Source: Desulfobacterales bacterium (lineage in GTDB: Bacteria; Desulfobacterota; Desulfobacteria; Desulfobacterales; UBA2174_A). From it: a stretch of 7,377 nucleotides of DNA. Below are positions 1 through 6,224 of the stretch, piece by piece. Below the pieces are notes generated by a model. It was given only the letters and a program-made list of their open reading frames with translations. It made no database searches and was not told where the DNA came from. Positions within the stretch are counted from its first letter, which is position 1, and each line of letters starts with the position of its first letter. The stretch lies in assembly GCA_025454075.1 (NCBI GenBank), contig JALOPD010000220.1:1-7377 (forward strand). Reading direction: 5' to 3'. The translations under genes and the position numbers were made by a program.

Positions 1-1
1 C

Positions 2-1672
2 ACCACCGCCATCCAGAAGATGAACGCCAAGATCAGCGCGCTGCTGCGCCTGAGCGGCAAGATCCAGGTGCGCATGTTCCTGTCGCCGTCCCTGAGCGCC
101 ATCGGCCCGCACATGGGTCTCAAGCAGCTGCCCGGGCTGCCGGCCGAGGTCGAACGTACCGTGAAGGCCCTGAATGACAAGACCTACGGCAAGCTGGCCT
201 ACGAGTTCAGCGAGCCGCCGTCCGGCCCGGAATTCGAGGATGTCTCCCGCACCTACAACCTGCTGGCCCTCTCCTGGCCGGCGTCGAACGACGGCAAGAT
301 CGCGGCCGGCAAGGGCGCGATCGGCCTCGTGATCCAATACGGGGAGCGCAAGATCAATCTGCCGCTGATCGATGTCGTGCGCATCCCGATCCTCGGCACC
401 CAGTACCAACTAGTGAGCATGGAGGACCTCGACCGGATGATCAGCGCCAGCGTGGAGTCGCTGATCGACATCCATAGCCAGCTGGGGTACGTGGCCGACC
501 GGGGCGCGGCGCCCATCGGAGGGGGCGGGGCCGGCGCGCCCGGCCGGCCGGAAGAGCTGCAGGCCTTCGGCAACATCCGCGAACACCTCTCGCGGATGTA
601 TTCCCTAAAATCCGTGTCTCTCGCCGAGGGCCGCATCCCCGAAGGCATCGCCTGCCTGCTGCTCGCCAAGCCGCGGGAGAAGTTCAGCGAATACGACCTC
701 TTCCTGATCGACCAGTTTCTGATGCAGGGCAAGAGCCTGGCTCTTTTCCTGGACGCTTTCGATGAGATCCAGATGCCCGGCCAGGGCCAGGCGGCCTACC
801 CCCCGATCGAAACCGGCCTGGAAGCCCTGCTCGAGCACTACGGGGTGAAGATCCAGCGCTCCTACGTCCTGGACGAGAATTGCTACCGCCAGGAGCTGCC
901 CGCGCAGCTGGGCGGAGGCGAGCGGCCGATCTACTATGCTCCGCTCATCAAGAGCCAGCTCATCGACCAGGACCGCGCCTTCATGCGCAACATCAAAGGG
1001 CTGGTGGCGCTGAAGGCGTCCCCCCTGGAGCTCCTGGCCGACCGGGCCCGGGAGAACAACCTGAAAACCTGGCGGCTGCTCGCCTCCTCGGAGAAGTCCT
1101 GGGAGCTAAAGGCGCCGATCAACCTCAACCCGCTCGGTCTGCGGCCGCCGGGCAAGGCCGAGGAGCTGCAGAGCCGGCCCCTCGCCTATCTGATCGAGGG
1201 CGCCTTCCCCAGCTATTTCGCCGGCAAGCCTCTGCCGGTCCGCACCGTCGAAGAGAAAGCCGAGGGCGACGCCCCGGCCCCCGCGCCGGACGCCGCCCCG
1301 CCGGTCGACCCCGGCCGGATCGAACGCCAGGGCCAGTTCATCGCCCGGGGCAAGCCCGGCCGAATCTTCATCATGGCTTCCTCGGAAATGCTCAAGGACG
1401 TGGTGATCGACGAAGGCGGCCGCGGTCCCAATGCCGTGTTCGCCCTCAACGTGATCGACTATCTGAACGGCCGCGAGGATATCGCCGTCATGCGCGCCAA
1501 GGAGCAGCGCTTCAACCCGCTGCGCGAAACCAGCGCCGGCGCCAAGGCTTTCATCAAATGGTTCGCCATCGTCGGGCTCCCGCTGCTGGTCGCGCTCTTC
1601 GGCGCCGGCGTGTGGCTGCGCCGCGCGGCGCGGAAGCGCCGGATCCAGGAGATGTTTTCCTCTGGGGCCTGA
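2..1672 (+). CDS. GldG-like ABC transporter auxiliary protein, 3' part (5' end outside window)
   Basis: The reading frame is open from base 2, so the in-frame ATG at 20 is probably internal and the gene starts before the window; 556 codons are visible. The protein resembles the GldG / ABC_transp_aux family (Pfam PF09822), extracytoplasmic partners of ABC-2 permeases. Supporting features, counted from the ATG at 20, are a Gly-rich linker near residues 166-176, a conserved block from about 178 to 252 (with IACLLLAKP and an acidic LFLDAFDEIQ stretch), a Pro/Ala-rich linker near 415-432, the C-terminal GRIFIMASSEMLKD and FALNVIDYLNG blocks, and the closing FNPLRET motif. A single membrane helix lies at about 515-533, followed by a basic cytoplasmic tail (RRAARKRR). 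In this family an N-terminal helix, or a fused GldF-type permease, normally precedes this part; neither can be judged here. The DUF4340 gene follows on the same strand. Substrate and role are unknown; gliding motility should not be assumed from the name. Confidence 0.85.
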   Translation, partial: TTAIQKMNAKISALLRLSGKIQVRMFLSPSLSAIGPHMGLKQLPGLPAEVERTVKALNDKTYGKLAYEFSEPPSGPEFEDVSRTYNLLALSWPASNDGKIAAGKGAIGLVIQYGERKINLPLIDVVRIPILGTQYQLVSMEDLDRMISASVESLIDIHSQLGYVADRGAAPIGGGGAGAPGRPEELQAFGNIREHLSRMYSLKSVSLAEGRIPEGIACLLLAKPREKFSEYDLFLIDQFLMQGKSLALFLDAFDEIQMPGQGQAAYPPIETGLEALLEHYGVKIQRSYVLDENCYRQELPAQLGGGERPIYYAPLIKSQLIDQDRAFMRNIKGLVALKASPLELLADRARENNLKTWRLLASSEKSWELKAPINLNPLGLRPPGKAEELQSRPLAYLIEGAFPSYFAGKPLPVRTVEEKAEGDAPAPAPDAAPPVDPGRIERQGQFIARGKPGRIFIMASSEMLKDVVIDEGGRGPNAVFALNVIDYLNGREDIAVMRAKEQRFNPLRETSAGAKAFIKWFAIVGLPLLVALFGAGVWLRRAARKRRIQEMFSSGA

Positions 1673-1676
1673 TCGC

Positions 1677-1699
1677 TGAAAGCGGCTTTTTCGCTTTCA
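1677..1699 (+). terminator. Intercistronic stem-loop, possible attenuator or weak terminator
   Basis: TGAAAGCG (1677-1684) and CGCTTTCA (1692-1699) are perfect 8-bp inverted repeats around a 7-base loop containing five T. The stem begins five bases after the stop of the GldG-like gene. Only a broken pyrimidine stretch (TCCTTTCTT) follows it, so full termination is doubtful. It could lower expression of the downstream gene or protect the 3' end of the upstream message. Confidence 0.4.
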
Positions 1700-1715
1700 T
1701 CCTTTCTTACCTCGC

Positions 1716-1747
1716 TTGAACCCTTGGACCCTGGACCCCTTGAACCC
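1716..1747. repeat. Degenerate tandem 8-base repeat (TTGRACCC), four units
   Basis: The units are TTGAACCC (1716-1723), TTGGACCC (1724-1731), the shifted variant TGGACCCC (1732-1739) and TTGAACCC (1740-1747). The array fills most of the gap between the hairpin and the ribosome binding site of the DUF4340 gene. It contains in-frame stops and lies outside both genes. Function is unknown; it looks like short intergenic repeat filler of the kind that often recurs elsewhere in a genome. Confidence 0.7.
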
Positions 1748-1753
1748 GTTATT

Positions 1754-1760
1754 GGGGGAG
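1754..1760 (+). promoter_or_regulatory. Ribosome binding site of the DUF4340 gene
   Basis: The purine run GGGGGAG lies ten bases before the ATG at 1771 but only one base before the in-frame TTG at 1762. This spacing decides the start in favour of the ATG. Confidence 0.6.
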
Positions 1761-1770
1761 CTTGGCCACC

Positions 1771-2718
1771 ATGAAGCTGAAGAAAGAATTCCTCATCCTC
1801 GGAGTCATCATCGCGGCGCTGGCCGTCTACCTTTATCAGCGCAGCGGCGACCGCACCCACTACACGCTCCCGACCCTGCCGGCCCTGGCGGCGTCCGACA
1901 TCACCCAGATCCAGATGACGCGGGGCGCGGAGACCGTCGTGCTGGTCCGCAGGGACGGACGCTGGCGGATCGATCCCCCAGGCTACCCGGTCGATCCCCG
2001 CCTCGCCCAGGAGATGCTGGACACCCTCAGCGGCCTGACCCTCACGGCGCTGGTGTCCGCGTCCGGTAACTTCGCGCTCTACGAACTCGACGACGCCCAG
2101 AAGGCCAACGTAAAGGCCTGGCAGAACGACCAGCTCAAGCGCGAAATCGATGTCGGCAAGGCGGCGCCGTCATTCCGCCACACCTTCGTGCGCATCGCCG
2201 GCGACGACCGGGTCTACCACGGCCGGGACAATTTCAGCTTCCGCTTCCGCACCCGCATCGAGGACCTGCGCGACAAGACCGTGCTCGCCTTCGACCGCCA
2301 GGAGATCAGGGAGATTCAAATCGCCCAGGGCGAGACCCGCCTCACCCTCGTGCGCACAACCGCGCCGGCCGAGCCCCCTCCGGCCGGCCAGGGCACGGCG
2401 GAAGCCTGGCAGACCGCCGACGGCCGGCCCGCGAACGGCGCCGCGGTGGAGGCACTGCTCGGCACGCTTGCCAGCCTGCAGGCCGATGGCTTCATCGAGG
2501 GCCGCGACAAGGCAGCGTTGGGCCAGCCGATCTATTCAGTGGAGCTGAAAGGCCCGCAGGAGCATTCCCTGACGCTGTTCGCACCGACGGGAGGGGACAG
2601 CAAGGACCATCCCGCCGTCTCCTCCGGCAGCGACTTCCCCTTCTCGCTGTTGGAGGACCATGCCAAGCGGATCATGAAAAACCCGGAGGAGTTCTTGAAA
2701 AAGGAGGAAAAGAAGTAA
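1771..2718 (+). CDS. DUF4340 domain protein, membrane-anchored
   Basis: The gene encodes 315 residues from the ATG at 1771, which has a G-rich Shine-Dalgarno ten bases upstream. The N-terminus is a lysine-rich MKLKKEF followed by one hydrophobic helix (about residues 8-22, ILGVIIAALAVYLY), so the remainder is probably outside the cytoplasmic membrane. The body fits the DUF4340 family (Pfam PF14238). Two similar halves can be seen: GRWRIDPPGYPVDPRLAQEM at about 64-82, leading to a LYELDD block near 103-108, and EAWQTADGRPANGAAVEALL at about 211-230, leading to GFIEGRDKAALGQPIYSVEL. A proline-rich linker lies near 198-207 and the tail is lysine- and glutamate-rich. DUF4340 genes are commonly found directly after GldG-like genes, as here, which suggests a periplasmic accessory subunit of the same ABC system. 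The biochemical role is unknown. Confidence 0.85.
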   Translation: MKLKKEFLILGVIIAALAVYLYQRSGDRTHYTLPTLPALAASDITQIQMTRGAETVVLVRRDGRWRIDPPGYPVDPRLAQEMLDTLSGLTLTALVSASGNFALYELDDAQKANVKAWQNDQLKREIDVGKAAPSFRHTFVRIAGDDRVYHGRDNFSFRFRTRIEDLRDKTVLAFDRQEIREIQIAQGETRLTLVRTTAPAEPPPAGQGTAEAWQTADGRPANGAAVEALLGTLASLQADGFIEGRDKAALGQPIYSVELKGPQEHSLTLFAPTGGDSKDHPAVSSGSDFPFSLLEDHAKRIMKNPEEFLKKEEKK

Positions 2719-2747
2719 GGCTGATATAACTCAGCCCCGAAGCTGAG
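2719..2747 (+). terminator. Two overlapping small hairpins after the DUF4340 stop
   Basis: GGCTGA (2719-2724) pairs with TCAGCC (2731-2736). The overlapping CTCAGC (2730-2735) pairs with GCTGAG (2742-2747). The two 6-bp stems exclude one another. No T tract follows, so an intrinsic terminator is not supported; it may be a 3'-end structure or chance. Confidence 0.25.
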
Positions 2748-3018
2748 GCGCACAGGCCACAGGGTAACAGAAACCGGTCCTGCCCACATCACCCATCCCG
2801 ACACCTTCGAGGATGAAGGGCATCAGCACTCATTTCATCCGAAAAGTTCATCAGCCCGTCGGCCGTCACCCGGGCAGCCTGCCGGGGCGAAGCCATCGCT
2901 GCCGCCAACAGCTTTGAGCCGATCGAGAGAAATAACGCATGAGATCAGAAGCATCCCTTCGTTCCGCTGCGCCATCCCGTCAAGAGACGAAATATGCCGC
3001 GGGGGCAGTACCATCCAC
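2748..3018. other. Intergenic region without a recognisable gene
   Basis: This stretch separates the convergent DUF4340 and DUF389 genes. Open frames crossing it on either strand show no recognisable family and no ribosome binding site. A GC-rich imperfect hairpin (2869-2887, CCCG and CGGG arms) is present without a T tract. No RNA gene, promoter or insertion sequence end was recognised. Confidence 0.5.
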
Positions 3019-4050
3019 TCATTCGCCGACCCTGAACGCGGAGTCCTTCAGCAGCGGCCCGTCGCGGTTGATGATCAGCGTCTGCACAAAGCGCAGCCTC
3101 AGCTCGAGCGGATAGCCCTTGGGATGATCCGGCAGTTTCGCCTCCATGGCCACGACCTGGGCCGCGGACGGCGGATTCGGGCCGCGAACCACCGCCCGCA
3201 CGATGCCCCGCCTGTCCGAGGTATCCTCGAAGCGGACCTCGACCAGATGACTGCCCGGCGAGTCGTCGATCTCCCTCTGCAGGGTGAACTGGGCGGATGA
3301 CTCATACAGCCGCCTGGCCAGGACTGCGTGCAGGCTGTTGGTCAGCACCAGCCCCAGCACGCAGAGGATCGCGATGCTGACCGCATTGTTCCTGAGAAAA
3401 TCCTTGAAGGACAGACCCCTCTTGCGGCTGATGGCGCGAAACCCCGTGAACCAGAACACGACCGATGAGGCGAACTGGATCGCCACGATGTTGGTGAAGG
3501 TCAGCAGCAGGGCCCCCGACCCCAACGCAAATTCTCCCCGGGCAAAAAGAATGTTCGCGGCGCAGAGCGGCGGGACCAGCGCCGTGGCGATGGCGACGCC
3601 CACAAAGGCGACGCTCAACCGCGGCGATGCGTTGGCGTAGGCTCCGGCAGCACCTCCCGCCAGGGCAACGACGAGGTCCGCCACGTTGGGCGAGGTGCGG
3701 GCCAGGATTTCCTGCGTGAGCGGAAGGTCGCCGTGAAGGACCCCAATGGTCAGCCCGGTGGCGGTGACCACAAGGGCACCGGCGGCCAGCGTCGCGAAGC
3801 TCCTCAGCAAAAATTGCAGGTCGCTGTCCACCAGGGCCAGAGAGATTCCGGTGATCGGCCCGAGCAGCATGGCAATGATCATGGCGCCGATCACCACCGC
3901 GGGGCTGTCGGCGAACAGGCCATAGCTTGCGATCGTTGCCGCCAGGACGTTCATCAGCAGATAGGCGCCGCTCAGCTCAGCGCCTTGATGAATAGCCGCC
4001 CGGACTCTCTCCCCGTGCTCATACCTCGGAACATCAGCGTCCGTCTCCAT
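3019..4050 (-). CDS. DUF389 family integral membrane protein
   Basis: The gene encodes 343 residues from the ATG at 4050, which is preceded by GGAGGT. A longer in-frame start at 4197 would add an Arg-rich, non-conserved-looking leader without a clear Shine-Dalgarno. The family hallmark is the block FADSPAVVIGAMIIAMLLGP (about residues 46-65), matching the DUF389 'uncharacterised hydrophobic domain' (Pfam PF04087). About seven membrane helices can be placed near 28-45, 50-72, 82-105, 122-140, 146-166, 177-202 and 222-240; the fifth contains the polar-proline motif ALVPPLCAANIL. Residues from about 245 to 343 form a soluble C-terminal domain with alternating charged and hydrophobic residues. 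The function of DUF389 proteins is not established and no substrate can be inferred. The gene runs towards DUF4340 and appears monocistronic. No convincing promoter was found in the ~200 bases upstream. Confidence 0.88.
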   Translation of the reverse strand: METDADVPRYEHGERVRAAIHQGAELSGAYLLMNVLAATIASYGLFADSPAVVIGAMIIAMLLGPITGISLALVDSDLQFLLRSFATLAAGALVVTATGLTIGVLHGDLPLTQEILARTSPNVADLVVALAGGAAGAYANASPRLSVAFVGVAIATALVPPLCAANILFARGEFALGSGALLLTFTNIVAIQFASSVVFWFTGFRAISRKRGLSFKDFLRNNAVSIAILCVLGLVLTNSLHAVLARRLYESSAQFTLQREIDDSPGSHLVEVRFEDTSDRRGIVRAVVRGPNPPSAAQVVAMEAKLPDHPKGYPLELRLRFVQTLIINRDGPLLKDSAFRVGE

Positions 4051-4053
4051 CCC

Positions 4054-4059
4054 ACCTCC
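4054..4059 (-). promoter_or_regulatory. Ribosome binding site deciding the DUF389 start
   Basis: On the minus strand GGAGGT precedes the ATG at 4050 by three bases. The spacing is short, but it is the only strong Shine-Dalgarno near any in-frame start and supports the 343-residue product. Confidence 0.6.
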
Positions 4060-4252
4060 GGATGTCCGCCGCAGGCAATCCGTTGTTGCCCGCGGACGAA
4101 TACCAATGCCTCTGTGCCGGCGCGCACTTGCCTCAGGAACTCCTGAAATGCTCAGCCGGGGCCGAACCTGCTCGCGCTGGTCCTTGTCCTGCCGCAAACG
4201 GCGCCTTTCGGCACGCGCCTCTGTTTGCGCTCATCGCGATCGCGAACATCAT

Positions 4253-4879
4253 TCATTTGCCTTTACGTCTTGTAGCCGCCGCTGACGCTCCTGATCCTGA
4301 ACCCGTGCTGCAGCAGCGCCCTGGCCGCGCAGTAGGAGCGCTGACCCACGAAGCAGTAAGCCCAGATGTCGCGCGTTTCCGGGGCAGCTCGTCCATCCGC
4401 GCACGCAGTTCATCTATGGGGATGCGGGCGTAGTCCTCGGCGGGGATCGAAGGCTGCCGGGCCATGATCCAGACATAGTCCCGCCTGGTGCGGCCGATGA
4501 CCGTCTGAGAGTAGTCTGGGGCGAGATAAATGATGCGGTATTCGGCCTTGATCGGCCAGATGAACTGCATGCCCCAGACGGCGTTGGATTGTCGTTCCTG
4601 GACCAATCCGCGCGGCGTGTAGACCTTCGCCGGGCCGTCCGATCCGCCCTGGTTGAACCGGAAGACCGTCTCAATGGTGCCGTCCGCGGCCAGGCGGTAG
4701 GACTCGACTGCGTTATAGGCCTCGGTCTCGATGAAGGTGGGAATATGAGCGATCGCGTACCAGTCCCCCATGAAGCGCTTCAAATCTAAGGATTCGACGG
4801 TGGTAATCGGCTTCATGCTCTGGCATCCCCAGGTCGACAGAGCCAATAACACGGCTCCGACCGCCTTCAACGTGTTCAT
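4253..4879 (-). CDS. Blc-type lipocalin with foreign 3' end (chimeric ORF)
   Basis: The ORF encodes 208 residues from the ATG at 4879, with AGGAGGT four bases upstream. Residues 1-19 look like an export signal with a lipoprotein-type end (LSTWGC), although Trp at -2 and Thr at -3 make a poor lipobox. Residues about 30-151 are a bacterial lipocalin of the Blc family: the GDW motif (38-40, in RFMGDWYAIAHIP), YTPRG (87-91), WGMQFIWPIKAEYRIIYL (102-119) and the closing DYVWIMAR (134-141). Such lipocalins are usually outer-membrane proteins binding fatty acids or lysophospholipids. The normal ending, a short helix and strand of about 20 residues after the IPAEDY position, is absent. From about residue 153 the sequence reads as a rhodanese end (IPIDELRARMDELP), and after about residue 168 it becomes an out-of-frame Arg/Ser/Ala-rich tail. 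The barrel strands appear to be present, but the product is probably defective or altered. Confidence 0.75.
   Translation of the reverse strand: MNTLKAVGAVLLALSTWGCQSMKPITTVESLDLKRFMGDWYAIAHIPTFIETEAYNAVESYRLAADGTIETVFRFNQGGSDGPAKVYTPRGLVQERQSNAVWGMQFIWPIKAEYRIIYLAPDYSQTVIGRTRRDYVWIMARQPSIPAEDYARIPIDELRARMDELPRKRATSGLTASWVSAPTARPGRCCSTGSGSGASAAATRRKGK
4263..4423 (-). pseudogene. 3' fragment of a rhodanese-domain gene, frameshifted
   Basis: In the lipocalin frame codons 153-167 read IPIDELRARMDELPR, typical of the segment just before the rhodanese active site. From 4370 the match continues in another frame as DIWAYCFVGQRSYCAARA and then HGFRIRSVSGGYKT, ending at a TAA (4263-4265). The active-site loop C-F-V-G-Q-R-S is intact, with the catalytic Cys codon at 4353-4355. 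This ending resembles the C-terminal rhodanese domain of CoA-disulfide-reductase-like FAD oxidoreductases, which often finish in SGGY-x-T. Restoring one G in the CCCCGG run near 4379-4384 would give LPRETRDIW and rejoin the frames. The N-terminal half of the rhodanese domain, and any flavoprotein part, is missing and replaced by the lipocalin, so this is a remnant. Confidence 0.7.
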
Positions 4880-4883
4880 GCCG

Positions 4884-4890
4884 ACCTCCT
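4884..4890 (-). promoter_or_regulatory. Ribosome binding site of the lipocalin gene
   Basis: A perfect AGGAGGT on the minus strand lies four bases before the ATG at 4879. It fixes this start over the long in-frame upstream extension, which reads as non-coding. Confidence 0.75.
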
Positions 4891-4912
4891 CCCGGCAAAA
4901 GGCATTCTGGGC

Positions 4913-4944
4913 TTTATAGTGGATCCCAACTGAAAACCTGTCAA
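4913..4944 (-). promoter_or_regulatory. Possible promoter of the lipocalin gene
   Basis: On the minus strand a consensus -35 hexamer TTGACA (4939-4944) is followed by TATAAA (4913-4918), 34 bases before the lipocalin ATG. The spacer is 20 bases, longer than the preferred 16-18, so activity may be weak or depend on an activator. Confidence 0.35.
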
Positions 4945-4991
4945 CCCGTGCAAACGGTAGAATCCCCGAATGGGATAACGCGGAGAAACAT

Positions 4992-5019
4992 GCCCAACAT
5001 ATGGGGCCCAACATATGGG
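4992..5019. repeat. Perfect 14-bp tandem duplication
   Basis: GCCCAACATATGGG occurs twice without a gap (4992-5005 and 5006-5019). Each unit contains CATATG and is flanked by CCCA...TGGG arms, so it has partial dyad symmetry. It lies upstream of both the lipocalin (minus strand) and the desaturase-like remnant (plus strand). Confidence 0.85.
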
Positions 5020-5339
5020 GGATTGACAATTTGATAGGCGTTGCGCTGACAAATATCCTCTTGAGGCGATCACTCATTAACCGGGACAGCGGCGTCGTGG
5101 CCAGTCCGATTCGATCCGGATTACTCACTTCCACCCTGCGCTGGGTGGACTCGGATGCCGGCGCGGACGCCCTGCCGAACGAGACCGGCAAGCGAACCGA
5201 GTGGCTGCGCATCCTGCCCTTCATCATCCTGCACGGCATGTGCCTGGGGGTCATATGGGTCGGCGCGAGCGGGATCGCGGTGGCGGCCCCTCAAAGCAAA
5301 GCCTGCCAGATGATCCGGCGGGGATTCAATGCGGGATGA
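5001..5339 (+). pseudogene. N-terminal fragment resembling an acyl-CoA desaturase
   Basis: The 112-codon frame has a recognisable core at codons ~66-96 (about 5196-5288): TEWLRILPFIILHG followed by MCLGVIWVGASGIAVA. This resembles the first membrane segment of bacterial Delta-9-type acyl-CoA (fatty acid) desaturases, in which a W-x-R-x-x-PF-x-x-x-H stretch leads into CL-x-V-x-WVG. In the family the next residues lead to the first histidine box (H-R-x-x-S-H). Here the frame passes instead into APQSKACQM and stops at 5339, and no histidine box was found in any frame before 5394. No start codon with a Shine-Dalgarno was identified: the ATG at 5001 lies inside the tandem duplication, and codons 1-40 look unrelated to the family. 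The fragment has no iron-binding residues and cannot be an active desaturase. The assignment rests on one short segment, so it is tentative. Confidence 0.5.
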
Positions 5340-5393
5340 CGGACCGCAGAGCCGCGGCGCTCCCGGGGTTCTGAGCCGGCAAGCCGTTTTTCA

Positions 5394-6125
5394 TCAGAGC
5401 GGTCTGGTCTCGGAAAGCGTCTTGACGATCCGGCCGGCCGTCTCGCGGCCGCGGGCGAAGCGCGGATCTTTGAAGCCCGGCTTCCAGGTAAAGGATGAAA
5501 GATCGTCGGAAACCACCAGGAGAGCGGCGACCTCAACCGAACGGAAGGCGCCGAGCGTGAAAAGGGCCGAACATTCCATTTCAACCGCCAGCGCCCCGCG
5601 TGCGCGAAAGCTGCGGACTTTATCGGCGGTTTCACGGAAGGGGGCATCGGTTGTCCACACCGCACCCGTGTGCGCTGCGATATCATGGAAGGCGCAAGCC
5701 TGGGAGAGCTTCTCAACCAATCGCGCGGAGGCCCCGGGATCGGAGGCGCCGGCCGCGTAGCTTGGCGAGGTGCCTTCGTCGACAAAGGCCGACGTCGGCA
5801 GTACCAGGTCCCCGATGCCGATCGTGGCCGTAATGGCGCCGCACCAGCCGATGAAGACCAGCGTGCGCGCGCCCCAGGCGATGAGGGTTTCGGCGAGCAT
5901 CACGGCGCAGGGTGCGCCGACCAGCGGTCCAGAGAGGCTGGCATCGGGACAGGTCGCCGATTCCGTGAACAGCCGGCTGATGAAAAGGCGCCGGCCGGGG
6001 TCCGCGCCGAATCCGAGCATGCAGCGTAGGGCTTCCAGGTCCGGTTCAGTGGCTGCCATGAACGCCACCGGTCCGAGCCTTGGAGAGCGCTTCCCCCGCC
6101 GCGGTTCGATGATAGCGTCCGACAT
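5394..6125 (-). CDS. Nucleoside phosphorylase family protein
   Basis: The gene encodes 243 residues from the ATG at 6125; an in-frame GTG at 6173 would add 16 residues. Neither start has a good Shine-Dalgarno, and the ATG is preferred because MSDAIIEPRRGKRSP looks like the usual family start. The fold is that of the PNP_UDP family (Pfam PF01048). Seen are SGPLVGAPCAVMLAE (65-79), the glycine loop FIGWCGA (91-97) where phosphorylases bind phosphate, a GDLVLP strand (105-110), WTTDAPFRE (157-165), the ribose-binding motif VEMEC (181-185) and VVSDDL (204-209). These enzymes cleave the N-glycosidic bond of nucleosides, usually with phosphate. GWCGA, rather than the common GT-x-G form, suggests a divergent subgroup whose substrate cannot be named. 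It follows the 65-codon gene on the same strand at a distance of about 100 bases. Confidence 0.85.
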   Translation of the reverse strand: MSDAIIEPRRGKRSPRLGPVAFMAATEPDLEALRCMLGFGADPGRRLFISRLFTESATCPDASLSGPLVGAPCAVMLAETLIAWGARTLVFIGWCGAITATIGIGDLVLPTSAFVDEGTSPSYAAGASDPGASARLVEKLSQACAFHDIAAHTGAVWTTDAPFRETADKVRSFRARGALAVEMECSALFTLGAFRSVEVAALLVVSDDLSSFTWKPGFKDPRFARGRETAGRIVKTLSETRPL

Positions 6126-6224
6126 GGTGTATTGCGCTGCGCCAACGCCGCCAGCAGGGCAGGAAGCGATCACGCCATTGCAGCTGCCATGCGATCAGCA
6201 GCCCCCGCGCGCAGTGTGGGCGGC

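Noticed and set aside
880..1719. 279-codon plus-strand open frame inside the GldG-like gene
   Set aside because: Arg/Pro/Ala-rich translation without family signals; a high-GC frame shadow of the real gene.
2869..2887. GC-rich imperfect hairpin in the convergent intergenic region
   Set aside because: Very small loop, bulged stem and no T tract on either strand; not a credible terminator.
4133..4147. TCAGGA-AC-TCCTGA dyad upstream of the DUF389 gene
   Set aside because: Only 6-bp half sites and no promoter elements beside it, so an operator is not supported.
4051..4197. N-terminal extension of the DUF389 protein from an ATG at 4197
   Set aside because: Arg-rich leader with no Shine-Dalgarno; the ATG at 4050 has GGAGGT and begins just before the conserved part.
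4234..4245. 12-bp perfect palindrome TCGCGATCGCGA just beyond the lipocalin-rhodanese stop
   Set aside because: Such GC-rich palindromes arise easily in this composition; no paired site or T tract supports an operator or terminator.
5023..5059. Consensus TTGACA (5023-5028) with TATCCT (5054-5059) before the desaturase-like fragment
   Set aside because: The spacer is 25 bases, too long for a sigma-70-type promoter, and no hexamer at 16-18 bases resembles a -10 box.
4880..5254. N-terminal extension of the lipocalin from the in-frame start at 5254
   Set aside because: It runs antisense through the desaturase-like fragment, lacks family signal, and would bury the signal peptide; the ATG at 4879 has AGGAGGT.
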